64,000 bases of DNA from Candidatus Aminicenantota bacterium (lineage in GTDB: Bacteria > Acidobacteriota > Aminicenantia > Aminicenantales > Saccharicenantaceae): positions 62,001-126,000 of the forward strand of contig JACIYJ010000009.1 of NCBI GenBank assembly GCA_014360015.1, given 5' to 3'. Under the pieces are notes generated by a model. It worked only from the letters and a program-made list of their open reading frames with translations. It was not told the origin of the DNA and ran no database searches. This document shows positions 1 to 6,900 of this stretch, piece after piece (the first letter of the stretch is position 1; each line of letters opens with the position of its first letter). The position numbers were made by a program, and so were the translations under genes.

Positions 1-1548
1 AACAATCTGATAATACCCATTAGGAAGAACACGGAAAACATCCCCTGTCTTAAGCCAGTAATCTGAACCTGGACTTCCAGGAAGAGGAATCTCATCTCCG
101 GGACCTTTATCCTCAAGATAGCGGGCAATATAATGACCTCGGGCCAGAAGCTCTCCCTCTTTGCTCAATTTTAGTTCCACACCGGGAAGAGGAAGGCCCT
201 GGGTGTTATCTACATACTGCCCGGGTGGAGTCATGGTCAATCCGCCAGTGGCCTCAGTCAGTCCAAAGCCGCTGGTCAACATAACTCCGTGTTTTTCAAA
301 AAAATGAAAAACCTTCGGTTCAAGATAACCAGCAGCCGAAATCCCCCATCTCAGTCTTGAACCGACAACCTTTCGAATAGCCTCTCTTTTCTCCTCTTCA
401 GATTTTACTCCGCTTATAGCTTCCATACATCTTTCATAAATTTGCAGCCAGCGAATCGGGACACTGACCAAGCCAGTCGGATTGACCCTGGGGAATAGTG
501 CTAAAAGCGTATCGACCGAAGGATTCCCCGAAAAGACATAAGTCCCTCTCCAGAAAATTGATCCAAGCAATTCAAAATAGCGACCAAAAGTGTGATACAA
601 CGGCAAAAAACTCAGAAGAATTTCATCCTGGCCAACATCGGGCAAAGCGGCCGCCCTGGCGAATCTTTTGGAGATAAGATTGTATTCCGAAAAGGATACA
701 CCTTTCGGTGTGCCTGTACTGCCAGAGGTAAACATAACTGTGCAGACTTCGGTTAATGACCTCCTTCTTCTTTTTCTCAACACTTGGTCCACATCACCGG
801 GTTTTAAGCTTCTGACGTATTCACCTAAATATTTCCAGCCAGCCTCTGGCCTCTCGAATCTCTGGGAACAAAGAATATCAAATTTCCAGCTGGTTTTCTG
901 TTTGAGAGCTTCGAGTAACCTCAAGCGGTCCAGGGAATCCGTAATAACAATATTAATTTTCAGGAGGTCAAAAATCAGTTGAAGATTTTCGAGGTTAAAG
1001 TTCGGATTTAAGGGTGTGACCAGAATATCATAAAACAGACAGGCTAAATCGCAGCAAGCTGTATCGAAGTGATTTTCGCTGAAGATTGCTACTCGGGGCT
1101 CTCGGTTTCCAGAAAGCAGATAAAAACCTCCGGCCAGCAATTTCAAATAATTCGCTACTTCTGCATAAGTCCATTCCGGGGGGACCGGAAAAGACATATC
1201 ACGAAATAGAATACGTTCCCGGCATTCCTGGAGCCTGTCTTCAAACAGGTCCAGTAGATGGTAGTTGGCCTTCTGAATGAAGGAAAAAGCTGTTTCTGCC
1301 CACTCCCAGTTCTTCTGGGGATAAGAAAGTTTCTTAAGAAAATCCCGGGTGGAAGTTATTTTCAAGTAACTTCGAGCCAGAGAAGAATCAATTTCCGCGA
1401 TTCGACCTGAAGAAATAAGTCTCGAGGCTATCTTGATTATGTCTTCTGCCAGAAGGCAGGTTTGGTTTTTCTGATCAGTCTGCCAGGCATCTAAAAGTTT
1501 TTCCAGAAAAGATGAAAGTTCTTCACCGGAAGGATTATTATCTGACAT
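1..1548 (-). CDS. AMP-forming acyl-CoA synthetase, C-terminus cut by window edge
   Basis: This is an adenylate-forming ligase that would activate a fatty or other carboxylic acid with ATP and load it onto CoA. The minus-strand frame is open from ATG at 1548 to the window edge, giving 516 codons. The ATP-binding loop FTSGSTGTPKG lies at about residues 273-283 and the family motif GFGLTEATGG at about 427-436. A helical extension of about 100 residues precedes the adenylation domain. The upstream DNA is very AT-rich and the neighbouring genes do not suggest a pathway. The family is clear; the substrate is not, and a long-chain fatty acid is only a guess from length and motif style. The last 100 or so residues, with the catalytic lysine, lie outside the window. 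Confidence 0.85.
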   Translation of the reverse strand, partial: MSDNNPSGEELSSFLEKLLDAWQTDQKNQTCLLAEDIIKIASRLISSGRIAEIDSSLARSYLKITSTRDFLKKLSYPQKNWEWAETAFSFIQKANYHLLDLFEDRLQECRERILFRDMSFPVPPEWTYAEVANYLKLLAGGFYLLSGNREPRVAIFSENHFDTACCDLACLFYDILVTPLNPNFNLENLQLIFDLLKINIVITDSLDRLRLLEALKQKTSWKFDILCSQRFERPEAGWKYLGEYVRSLKPGDVDQVLRKRRRRSLTEVCTVMFTSGSTGTPKGVSFSEYNLISKRFARAAALPDVGQDEILLSFLPLYHTFGRYFELLGSIFWRGTYVFSGNPSVDTLLALFPRVNPTGLVSVPIRWLQIYERCMEAISGVKSEEEKREAIRKVVGSRLRWGISAAGYLEPKVFHFFEKHGVMLTSGFGLTEATGGLTMTPPGQYVDNTQGLPLPGVELKLSKEGELLARGHYIARYLEDKGPGDEIPLPGSPGSDYWLKTGDVFRVLPNGYYQIV

Positions 1549-1892
1549 TCAAGTAGTGCCTTTTATAAAATATTTTAATATTTTTCTTAGAATTTATTTT
1601 AATATTTAAAATGCACCCAGTCAAAATTCTGATGCTTCTTGAACCATCTGTTCGCGGGCTGTAACAAGAGCTATAAAATACAATAACAGGGTATTGGTTC
1701 AGATACAATGGTGACACCTGAGTATCTTTTCCTGTCCCAAATTAAACTACATCCTTCAGTGTATAAGAATTTTGTTTTTGCCCAATAGCTATCTTATTAT
1801 CAACTTGGTTGTTGGTTATTTCTAAGAAACATTGGATAGCTGGAAAAGTCCAGGGAAAAAGTGTCACTAAGGTGCTGGATCAGAACAATCCC
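1549..1892. other. AT-rich intergenic stretch without a recognisable gene
   Basis: This stretch separates the divergent acyl-CoA synthetase and tRNA-Val genes. Its first 60 bases are almost pure A/T and probably hold the synthetase promoter, though no convincing -35/-10 pair stands out. I see no conserved coding frame in the remainder. Confidence 0.4.
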
Positions 1893-1921
1893 TTGACAAA
1901 AAACTATCTTTCTCTTAAGTT
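1893..1921 (+). promoter_or_regulatory. Putative sigma70 promoter of tRNA-Val(UAC)
   Basis: A perfect TTGACA (1893-1898) is followed after 17 bases by TAAGTT (1916-1921). The predicted start, near 1928, is about 5 bases before the mature tRNA. The -10 is weak, so the call rests mainly on the -35 and the spacing. Confidence 0.5.
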
Positions 1922-1932
1922 AGATTTAAAAT

Positions 1933-2007
1933 GGGCGGTTAGCTCAGAGGCAGAGTGTCGGTCTTACAAACCGGAGGTCACTGGTTCGAACCCAGTACCG
2001 CCCACCA
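1933..2007 (+). tRNA. tRNA-Val (anticodon UAC), CCA encoded
   Basis: The sequence folds as a complete cloverleaf. The acceptor GGGCGGT pairs with ACCGCCC, the D stem is GCTC/GAGT, and the anticodon stem TCGGT/ACCGG closes loop CTTACAA with anticodon TAC. The T arm carries GGTTCGAACCC. The discriminator is A and CCA is encoded at 2005-2007. The other tRNA-Val in the window (58159) reads GAC and also encodes CCA, whereas the minus-strand pair at 4124-4275 does not. Confidence 0.95.
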
Positions 2008-2088
2008 TCATCGATTGTCTTATCTGTTCTTTTCCCACCACACCGAGCAGATAGCCAGAAACCCCGGTTATCAGGTGCTGAAAGCGAT

Positions 2089-2302
2089 GAACTCAGTGGA
2101 AAAGAGCTGCTGGTAGCCATAGAAACGGCTTTTTATAAACATCAGATTGAAGCCAGACTCAAAGATAAAAGATCCTGGCTGAAGATCCAGCATAACGGAT
2201 GGTCTTATTTTCACTGACCATGACGGAAAAATAAACTTCATCAACCCCATCAGTGAGCCGCTTTTAGGAAAAACTTACAACCAGGTAACCTGTGATTTTT
2301 AG
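2089..2302 (+). pseudogene. Decayed receiver-PAS fragment related to the downstream HD-GYP regulator
   Basis: Two frames together recreate the receiver-PAS junction of the intact gene at 2492. Frame 1 (2089 to about 2197) reads ELLVAIETAFYKHQ..ARLKDK..WLK, matching ELTIETALYKAK..LLKEK..WLS. After a +1 shift at about 2198 the DNA reads DGLIFTDHDGKINFINPIS and continues to a TAG at 2300-2302, matching DGIIVLNPEGKVSLINPVA. There is no start codon, a few residues are missing at the shift, and the frame is not open. It is the remnant of a duplicated or replaced two-component gene. The stretch 2041-2088 may hold more remnant (frame with NPGYQVLKAM), but I cannot assign it. From 2303 to 2440 I see no clear feature. 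Confidence 0.7.
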
Positions 2303-2440
2303 AAAAGGCCTTTTTCATCCAGAACGGACAAACCGGAAAAATAAATGGGATAACTATGGAGATAGTTTCGGTGGGCTTCCAGCCCGGAGTCAAGGGATGG
2401 GGAGAATCAAATCTTTTTTTACTCGCTGGTAATTTTTCGG

Positions 2441-2469
2441 TTGCAGGAAATCCAGTGAATTTATAAAAT
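2441..2469 (+). promoter_or_regulatory. Putative sigma70 promoter of the HD-GYP regulator
   Basis: TTGCAG (2441-2446), 17 bases, TAAAAT (2464-2469). The predicted start near 2476 leaves a leader of about 16 bases to the ATG at 2492, or 34 to the ATG at 2510. Confidence 0.5.
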
Positions 2470-2491
2470 AAAACAAAGGGTGTTTTAAAAA

Positions 2492-3898
2492 ATGGGGGTA
2501 TTTAAAAAAATGGGCAGAGCAAAAATCTTAATCGTCGAAGATGAGAATCTGGTTGCCCGTGATTTGGCTAACATGGTTAAAACCCTCGGTTATGAAGTCA
2601 CTGATGTCATTCAAACTGGAGAAGCTGTCCTAAAAAGCATTAATCAAAATCCACCAGATCTGGCTCTGATGGACATAGTTCTTAAGGGCAGCCTTGATGG
2701 CATCTCAGCGGCTTCTATTCTGTGGGAAGAACATTCTATTCCGGTTGTTTATATAACTTCCTTTGCCGACGACCTGACCTTTGAAAGAGCCAAGCTGACC
2801 GAACCCTTCGGCTATCTGATTAAACCTTTCGAAGAACGAGAACTGGAATTGACTATCGAGACCGCTCTTTACAAAGCTAAGATGCAGCTGCTGCTTAAAG
2901 AAAAAGAACAATGGCTATCTACTATCCTGAGAAGTATCGGTGATGGAATAATAGTTTTAAACCCGGAAGGAAAAGTTTCCCTCATCAATCCAGTGGCTCA
3001 GAAAATCACGGGCTGGAGTGAAAGAGAAGCTATCGGCCAGCCTTTAGACGAGGTTTTTAAATCAAAAGAAATCTCCACTCAAAATCAGATTCTTGAAGCT
3101 TCTGGACTCCATGAGACTGTATTAATCTCCAGGGATGGCCAAGAAATTCCTGTAGAACAGATAATCACTCCTCTACCTGAAGAAAAGGGCAAAGGCGCGG
3201 GTCAAGTCATCGTCTTCAGAGATATCAGTTTACGCAAAAAAGTTGAACAGGAGCTTAAGGAAAGCTGGGCCAGACTCCATCGCACCTTAGAAGGCACCAT
3301 TCAGGCCATCTCCACCACCATTGAAATGCGCGATCCTTACACCGCCGGTCACCAGCGCCGGGTAGCCAGGCTGGCTGAAGCCATCGCCAGAGAACTGCAG
3401 CTTTCGACCGCTCAGGTTGAAGGTATAAAGTTCGCTGCTGAAATTCATGACATCGGAAAAATCTATGTTCCGGCCGAAATCCTGAGCAAGCCTACCAAAC
3501 TGACCGAGCTGGAGTACACCATCATAAAAACTCATCCTCAGGCCGGCTATGAAATCCTGAAGAACATCGAATTCCCCTGGCCAATAGCCGAAATCGTTTT
3601 ACAGCATCACGAAAGAATAAACGGCTCTGGCTATCCACAGGCTCTTAAAAATGGGCAGATTTTGCTTGAAGCCAGGATACTGGCGGTAGCTGATGTAGTC
3701 GAGGCGATGTCTTCTCATCGACCCTACCGGCCATCGTTTGGAATCGACAAGGCCTTAGATGAGATTAAAGCCAATAAAGGAATTCTTTACGATTCTGAGG
3801 TGGTGGAAGCCTGTTTAAGGCTTTTTGCTGAGGCCAGGTTTTCTTTTGAGTCCCCCAATAGTAATAGATTTCAGCTTCACGGCGCCAAAAAAGCCTGA
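2492..3898 (+). CDS. Response regulator with receiver, PAS and HD-GYP domains
   Basis: The likely role is hydrolysis of cyclic di-GMP under phosphorylation control. A receiver domain comes first (residues about 9-125: acidic pair E16-D17, phospho-acceptor D61 in LALMDIVLKG). A PAS domain follows at about 140-245 (IGDGIIVLNPEGK). A C-terminal HD-GYP domain covers about 265-440 and keeps HDIGK near residue 319 and HHERINGSGYP near 372, so catalysis looks intact. Total length is 468 residues. Two starts are possible: ATG at 2492, with AAGGGTG ten bases upstream, and ATG at 2510 giving MGRAKILIVED, which matches most receivers better. No partner kinase is adjacent. A broken relative of the receiver-PAS part lies just upstream. 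Confidence 0.9.
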   Translation: MGVFKKMGRAKILIVEDENLVARDLANMVKTLGYEVTDVIQTGEAVLKSINQNPPDLALMDIVLKGSLDGISAASILWEEHSIPVVYITSFADDLTFERAKLTEPFGYLIKPFEERELELTIETALYKAKMQLLLKEKEQWLSTILRSIGDGIIVLNPEGKVSLINPVAQKITGWSEREAIGQPLDEVFKSKEISTQNQILEASGLHETVLISRDGQEIPVEQIITPLPEEKGKGAGQVIVFRDISLRKKVEQELKESWARLHRTLEGTIQAISTTIEMRDPYTAGHQRRVARLAEAIARELQLSTAQVEGIKFAAEIHDIGKIYVPAEILSKPTKLTELEYTIIKTHPQAGYEILKNIEFPWPIAEIVLQHHERINGSGYPQALKNGQILLEARILAVADVVEAMSSHRPYRPSFGIDKALDEIKANKGILYDSEVVEACLRLFAEARFSFESPNSNRFQLHGAKKA

Positions 3899-4123
3899 GA
3901 ATCACTGTGAGAATATTATAATTCCGTCTTCAGCCAATGATAGCCCTGATGAAATCGGACATAATTCCAGCAGATATTTGAATTATCTATAAGATAAAAG
4001 TCAGCTGATATTGATTTGCTTTAAGAAATCTTTATCCAAAGATTCAGAATGGTCGGTCTAATCGCTTGAATTTTTCAGAGCTATCCATCAAATAGCAAAA
4101 AATACATTGAATAAAAAAAATAG

Positions 4124-4198
4124 CGCCCCCGACGGGATTCGAACCCGTGTTGCCGCCTTGAAAGGGCGATGTCCTAGGCCGGGCTAGACGACAGGGGC
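4124..4198 (-). tRNA. tRNA-Glu (anticodon UUC)
   Basis: On the minus strand, acceptor GCCCCTG pairs with CGGGGGC, including one G-U. The anticodon stem CGCCC/GGGCG-like arm encloses loop CTTTCAA with anticodon TTC, and the T arm is ACGGG-TTCGAAT-CCCGT. The discriminator is G, usual for tRNA-Glu. CCA is not encoded. It lies 5 bases from tRNA-Lys on the same strand, so the two are probably co-transcribed. Confidence 0.92.
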
Positions 4199-4203
4199 GC
4201 AAA

Positions 4204-4275
4204 TGAGCCGTGCTGGACTCGAACCAGCGACACCCGGCTTAAAAGGCCGGTGCTCTCCCTCTGAGCTAACGGCCC
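4204..4275 (-). tRNA. tRNA-Lys (anticodon UUU)
   Basis: On the minus strand, acceptor GGGCCGT pairs with ACGGCTC with one G-U. The anticodon stem CCGGC/GCCGG closes loop CTTTTAA with anticodon TTT. The T arm is GCTGG-TTCGAGT-CCAGC. The discriminator is A and CCA is not encoded. It is upstream of tRNA-Glu in transcription order. Confidence 0.92.
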
Positions 4276-4365
4276 CTTTTCATTGACCGCATGAAAAGTT
4301 ATTTATAGCTGAAAATCGAAAAATGTCAATAAGGCCTTGCAATTTTTTCAGAGCTAATTCGCTGG

Positions 4366-5058
4366 TCAGCTTATAGGTTCAAATTTGACAATTATCCACC
4401 GGCCGTTGTATGGTTTACCAGCTTCATCTTTCAGCATGTATCTTCTCAGAAAGACCTTGTATTTCTTTTCAGCTCCGGCTTTGGTTTTCACACTGATAAC
4501 CAGGTCCTTGGAATGGATGTCACCACGCATCTCTCTGACGGTCGGGAGATTCTTGATTCCGAGAGAAAACAGAGTGATTTCTTCTTCCTTGGCCGCAGCT
4601 TCTTTGGCTTCAGTGTACTGTTTTTGGAGTTCTTTATGAGCATTGTATTCCTGGTCGTACTTGGCCTGAAGCTCTTCGACTTTCTTCTTTAAAGCCGCCC
4701 GAGCACCGGAGGTTCTGGCATTATCCAGCTCATCCTTGGCTGCATCCAGTTCGTCCTTAGCATCAACCACCGGACCAACATGGTCATCCATTTTCTTCTT
4801 GGCTTCAGCTTCTTTCTTATTCAGCTCCGGCAAAATCACTGGTTCAACTTTTTCCGGAGTGATGCTGACTATCTGATAGCTGGTGGCTTCAATCGCCAGG
4901 GGCTCAACCGCCATTGCTGCCATAGTCTGATTATCTTTCATCGACACTGCATGGAAATATTTATCCAGCAATGTTTTTTCTGGGGATGAGGAGCAAGCCG
5001 AATAAGCTAAGATAGCCAGAATAGTAAGACCAATCAACCAAAGGTTTTTATTTCTCAT
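4366..5058 (-). CDS. Putative exported lipoprotein with a central coiled coil, function unknown
   Basis: I do not recognise this 230-residue protein as a named family. The N-terminus MRNKNLWLIGLTILAILAYS has a short basic head and a hydrophobic core. Cys22 follows in the context YSAC|SSS, so lipid attachment is plausible although the lipobox is not ideal. Residues about 75-150 are rich in A, E, K and D with heptad-like spacing (KDELDAAKDELD), suggesting a coiled coil. The C-terminal 60 residues look like a small beta domain ending NGRWIIVKFEPIS, similar in style to DUF4878-like export domains. A strong AGGAGG lies just before the ATG. It is downstream of gatCA, 20 bases away, and could be read from the same transcript. 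Confidence 0.6.
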   Translation of the reverse strand: MRNKNLWLIGLTILAILAYSACSSSPEKTLLDKYFHAVSMKDNQTMAAMAVEPLAIEATSYQIVSITPEKVEPVILPELNKKEAEAKKKMDDHVGPVVDAKDELDAAKDELDNARTSGARAALKKKVEELQAKYDQEYNAHKELQKQYTEAKEAAAKEEEITLFSLGIKNLPTVREMRGDIHSKDLVISVKTKAGAEKKYKVFLRRYMLKDEAGKPYNGRWIIVKFEPIS

Positions 5059-5078
5059 TCTTCCTCCTTCCTCTGGTA

Positions 5079-6521
5079 TTAAATTTCACTCTTATTATTT
5101 TTTAAATTTATATTTTTTTCAAGTAAAAAAGCCAATCTAAATAATTCTGATTCAGAAAAAGCCCGTCCCAGCAATTGAACCCCCAGGGGCAGCCCGTCAG
5201 CAGTAAACCCAGAGGGAATAGATATACCCGGAATTCCGGCCAGGTTGGCAGCAACGGTAAAATAATCCTGAAGATACATAGAAATCGGGTCCTGTTTTTC
5301 TCCAAGCTTAAAAGCTGGTTCGGGTGTAGTCGGGGTCAGAATAAAATCAACCCGGTCAAAAGCCGCGGCAAATTCTCTGGTGATGACCTGACGGGCTTTA
5401 GCTGCTCTGGCATAATAAGCCTCATAATATCCCGAACTTAAAGCGAAGGTCCCAAGAAGAATTCGCCTTTTGACTTCACTGCCAAAACCCTGTGTTCTAG
5501 TCTTCAGGTACATTTCTGAGAGTTCTCTTGATTCAGCCCTGAAGCCATAACGCACCCCATCATATCTGGCCAAATTAGAGCTGGCTTCTGAAGGGGCAAT
5601 CACATAATAACAGGGCAGGGCATATTCCCAGGAGGGAAAAGTCATTCTCTGAATTTCAATCCCGAGCTCCTCGAGCAATCTCAGAATTGCTCGATAGTTG
5701 CTGGCAACTTCCTGGCTAACTCCATTCAAGGAAGACTCTTCCAGTGCTCCTACCCTGATTTTTGGAAGCGAAGTTTTCAACTCAGCCAGATAGTCAGGCA
5801 CAGGAAGCGGAGAAGAAGTGGAATCCTTGCGGTCAAAGCCAGCAATTACCGAGGTGACTAAGGCGCAATCTTCAACTGACCTGGCAAGTGGACCTATCTG
5901 GTCGAGCGAAGAAGCATAAGCTATTAGCCCATACCTTGAAACTCGGCCATAGGTTGGCTTCAGTCCGACAACCCCGCAGAAAGCTGCTGGCTGGCGCACA
6001 GAACCGCCTGTATCCGACCCTAAAGCCGCCACCGCTTCCAGGGCAGCCACAGCAGCTGCCGATCCTCCACTCGAGCCCCCAGGCACTCTTTCTGTGTCCC
6101 AGGGATTTCTGGTGGGGAAAAAAGCAGAATTTTCAGTAGACGAACCCATAGCGAACTCATCAAGGTTAGTCTTCCCGATGATTATCGCATCTTCAGCTTC
6201 CAGTCGGTCGATGACTGTAGCATTATAAGGTGGGATAAAATTTTCCAGGATTCTGGAAGCACAGGTAGTTCGGATCCCTTTAGTTACAATGTTATCCTTG
6301 ATGGCAATTATCGCTCCGGCTAATTTGCCTTTTTCCTTTTTTGAATCTATTTCTCTCGCCCTGGCCAGAGCTTTATCGAAAGCATAAGTCAGATAGGCTT
6401 TGATTTTTTGATCTTCCTGCTCGATGCGGGCAATATAATCTTCAACAATTTCAACTACCCGGACCTCACCTTTTCTAACCAAGCTAAGGATTTCTACTAA
6501 TCCGAACTCTATCAACTTCAT
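5079..6521 (-). CDS. gatA: Glutamyl/aspartyl-tRNA amidotransferase subunit A
   Basis: GatA releases ammonia from glutamine for conversion of misacylated Glu-tRNA(Gln) or Asp-tRNA(Asn) to the correct amide. It is an amidase-signature protein of 480 residues, normal for the family. The Ser-cisSer-Lys triad is readable: K75 in IIAIKDN, cis-Ser S150 in GGSSGGSAAA, and nucleophile S174 in GSDTGGSVRQP. The ATG overlaps the gatC stop by 4 bases (ATGA), showing translational coupling. gatB is not in the window and must lie elsewhere. A tRNA-Glu gene lies about 900 bases downstream on the same strand. Confidence 0.95.
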   Translation of the reverse strand: MKLIEFGLVEILSLVRKGEVRVVEIVEDYIARIEQEDQKIKAYLTYAFDKALARAREIDSKKEKGKLAGAIIAIKDNIVTKGIRTTCASRILENFIPPYNATVIDRLEAEDAIIIGKTNLDEFAMGSSTENSAFFPTRNPWDTERVPGGSSGGSAAAVAALEAVAALGSDTGGSVRQPAAFCGVVGLKPTYGRVSRYGLIAYASSLDQIGPLARSVEDCALVTSVIAGFDRKDSTSSPLPVPDYLAELKTSLPKIRVGALEESSLNGVSQEVASNYRAILRLLEELGIEIQRMTFPSWEYALPCYYVIAPSEASSNLARYDGVRYGFRAESRELSEMYLKTRTQGFGSEVKRRILLGTFALSSGYYEAYYARAAKARQVITREFAAAFDRVDFILTPTTPEPAFKLGEKQDPISMYLQDYFTVAANLAGIPGISIPSGFTADGLPLGVQLLGRAFSESELFRLAFLLEKNINLKNNKSEI

Positions 6522-6799
6522 TTTCCTTGAAGAACCTTAGGAACTTTGAGAAAATCGCCGTCTTTTTCCGGAGCCATGGCCAACACTTCTTCCTGAGACA
6601 GGGATTTCTCAATTTCATCCTCGTCCAGCCTTAAAGAAAAATCAATGGGTGTATATTTTTCTTCTTCATCTGTTTTCAGGCTGGCCAATTGTCCTACCCA
6701 GCCGATGATTTTTTCTATCTGACCAGGAAGAATTTTCTTTTCTTCTTCGGTCAACTCCAAGTTGGCCAGACGGCTGATATGTTCAAGATCAATTTTCAT
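6518..6799 (-). CDS. gatC: Glutamyl/aspartyl-tRNA amidotransferase subunit C
   Basis: This small subunit wraps around GatA and stabilises the GatCAB complex. The protein (93 residues, MKIDLEHISRLANLELTEEE) matches the family from its first residue; HISRLANLEL is the typical amphipathic start. Longer in-frame starts at 6808 and 6835 are unlikely, because a -10 hexamer TATAAT covers 6807-6812. That hexamer would place the 5' end of the RNA about one base before the ATG at 6799. There is no Shine-Dalgarno sequence before this ATG, which fits a leaderless message. Confidence 0.9.
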   Translation of the reverse strand: MKIDLEHISRLANLELTEEEKKILPGQIEKIIGWVGQLASLKTDEEEKYTPIDFSLRLDEDEIEKSLSQEEVLAMAPEKDGDFLKVPKVLQGK

Positions 6800-6806
6800 G
6801 TTAATC

Positions 6807-6835
6807 ATTATAGAAAATAACCCGAAATTTAACAA
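6807..6835 (-). promoter_or_regulatory. Putative leaderless promoter of gatCA
   Basis: On the minus strand, TTGTTA (6830-6835) is followed by 17 bases and TATAAT (6807-6812). Seven bases separate the -10 from the gatC ATG, so the transcript should begin 0-1 base before the start codon. The divergent hox promoter begins only 10 bases away. Confidence 0.6.
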
Positions 6836-6844
6836 GTTAAGTCT

Positions 6845-6872
6845 TTGTAAAAAGTCGTAATTATGGTATAAA
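6845..6872 (+). promoter_or_regulatory. Putative promoter of the hox operon
   Basis: TTGTAA (6845-6850), 16 bases, TATAAA (6867-6872). The predicted start near 6879 leaves a leader of about 20 bases to the preferred hoxF start, with AGGGG in between. It is arranged back to back with the gatC promoter. Confidence 0.5.
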
Positions 6873-6900
6873 TAATTCTAATTTTATGCAGGGGTTTCTT

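Noticed and set aside
1809-2054. 81-codon frame over the tRNA-Val gene
   Set aside because: It reads through a well-folded tRNA and has no ribosome-binding site.
6886-6900. ATG 6886 as the hoxF start
   Set aside because: The AGGGG that would serve as ribosome site lies downstream of it and fits ATG 6901; kept only as an alternative.
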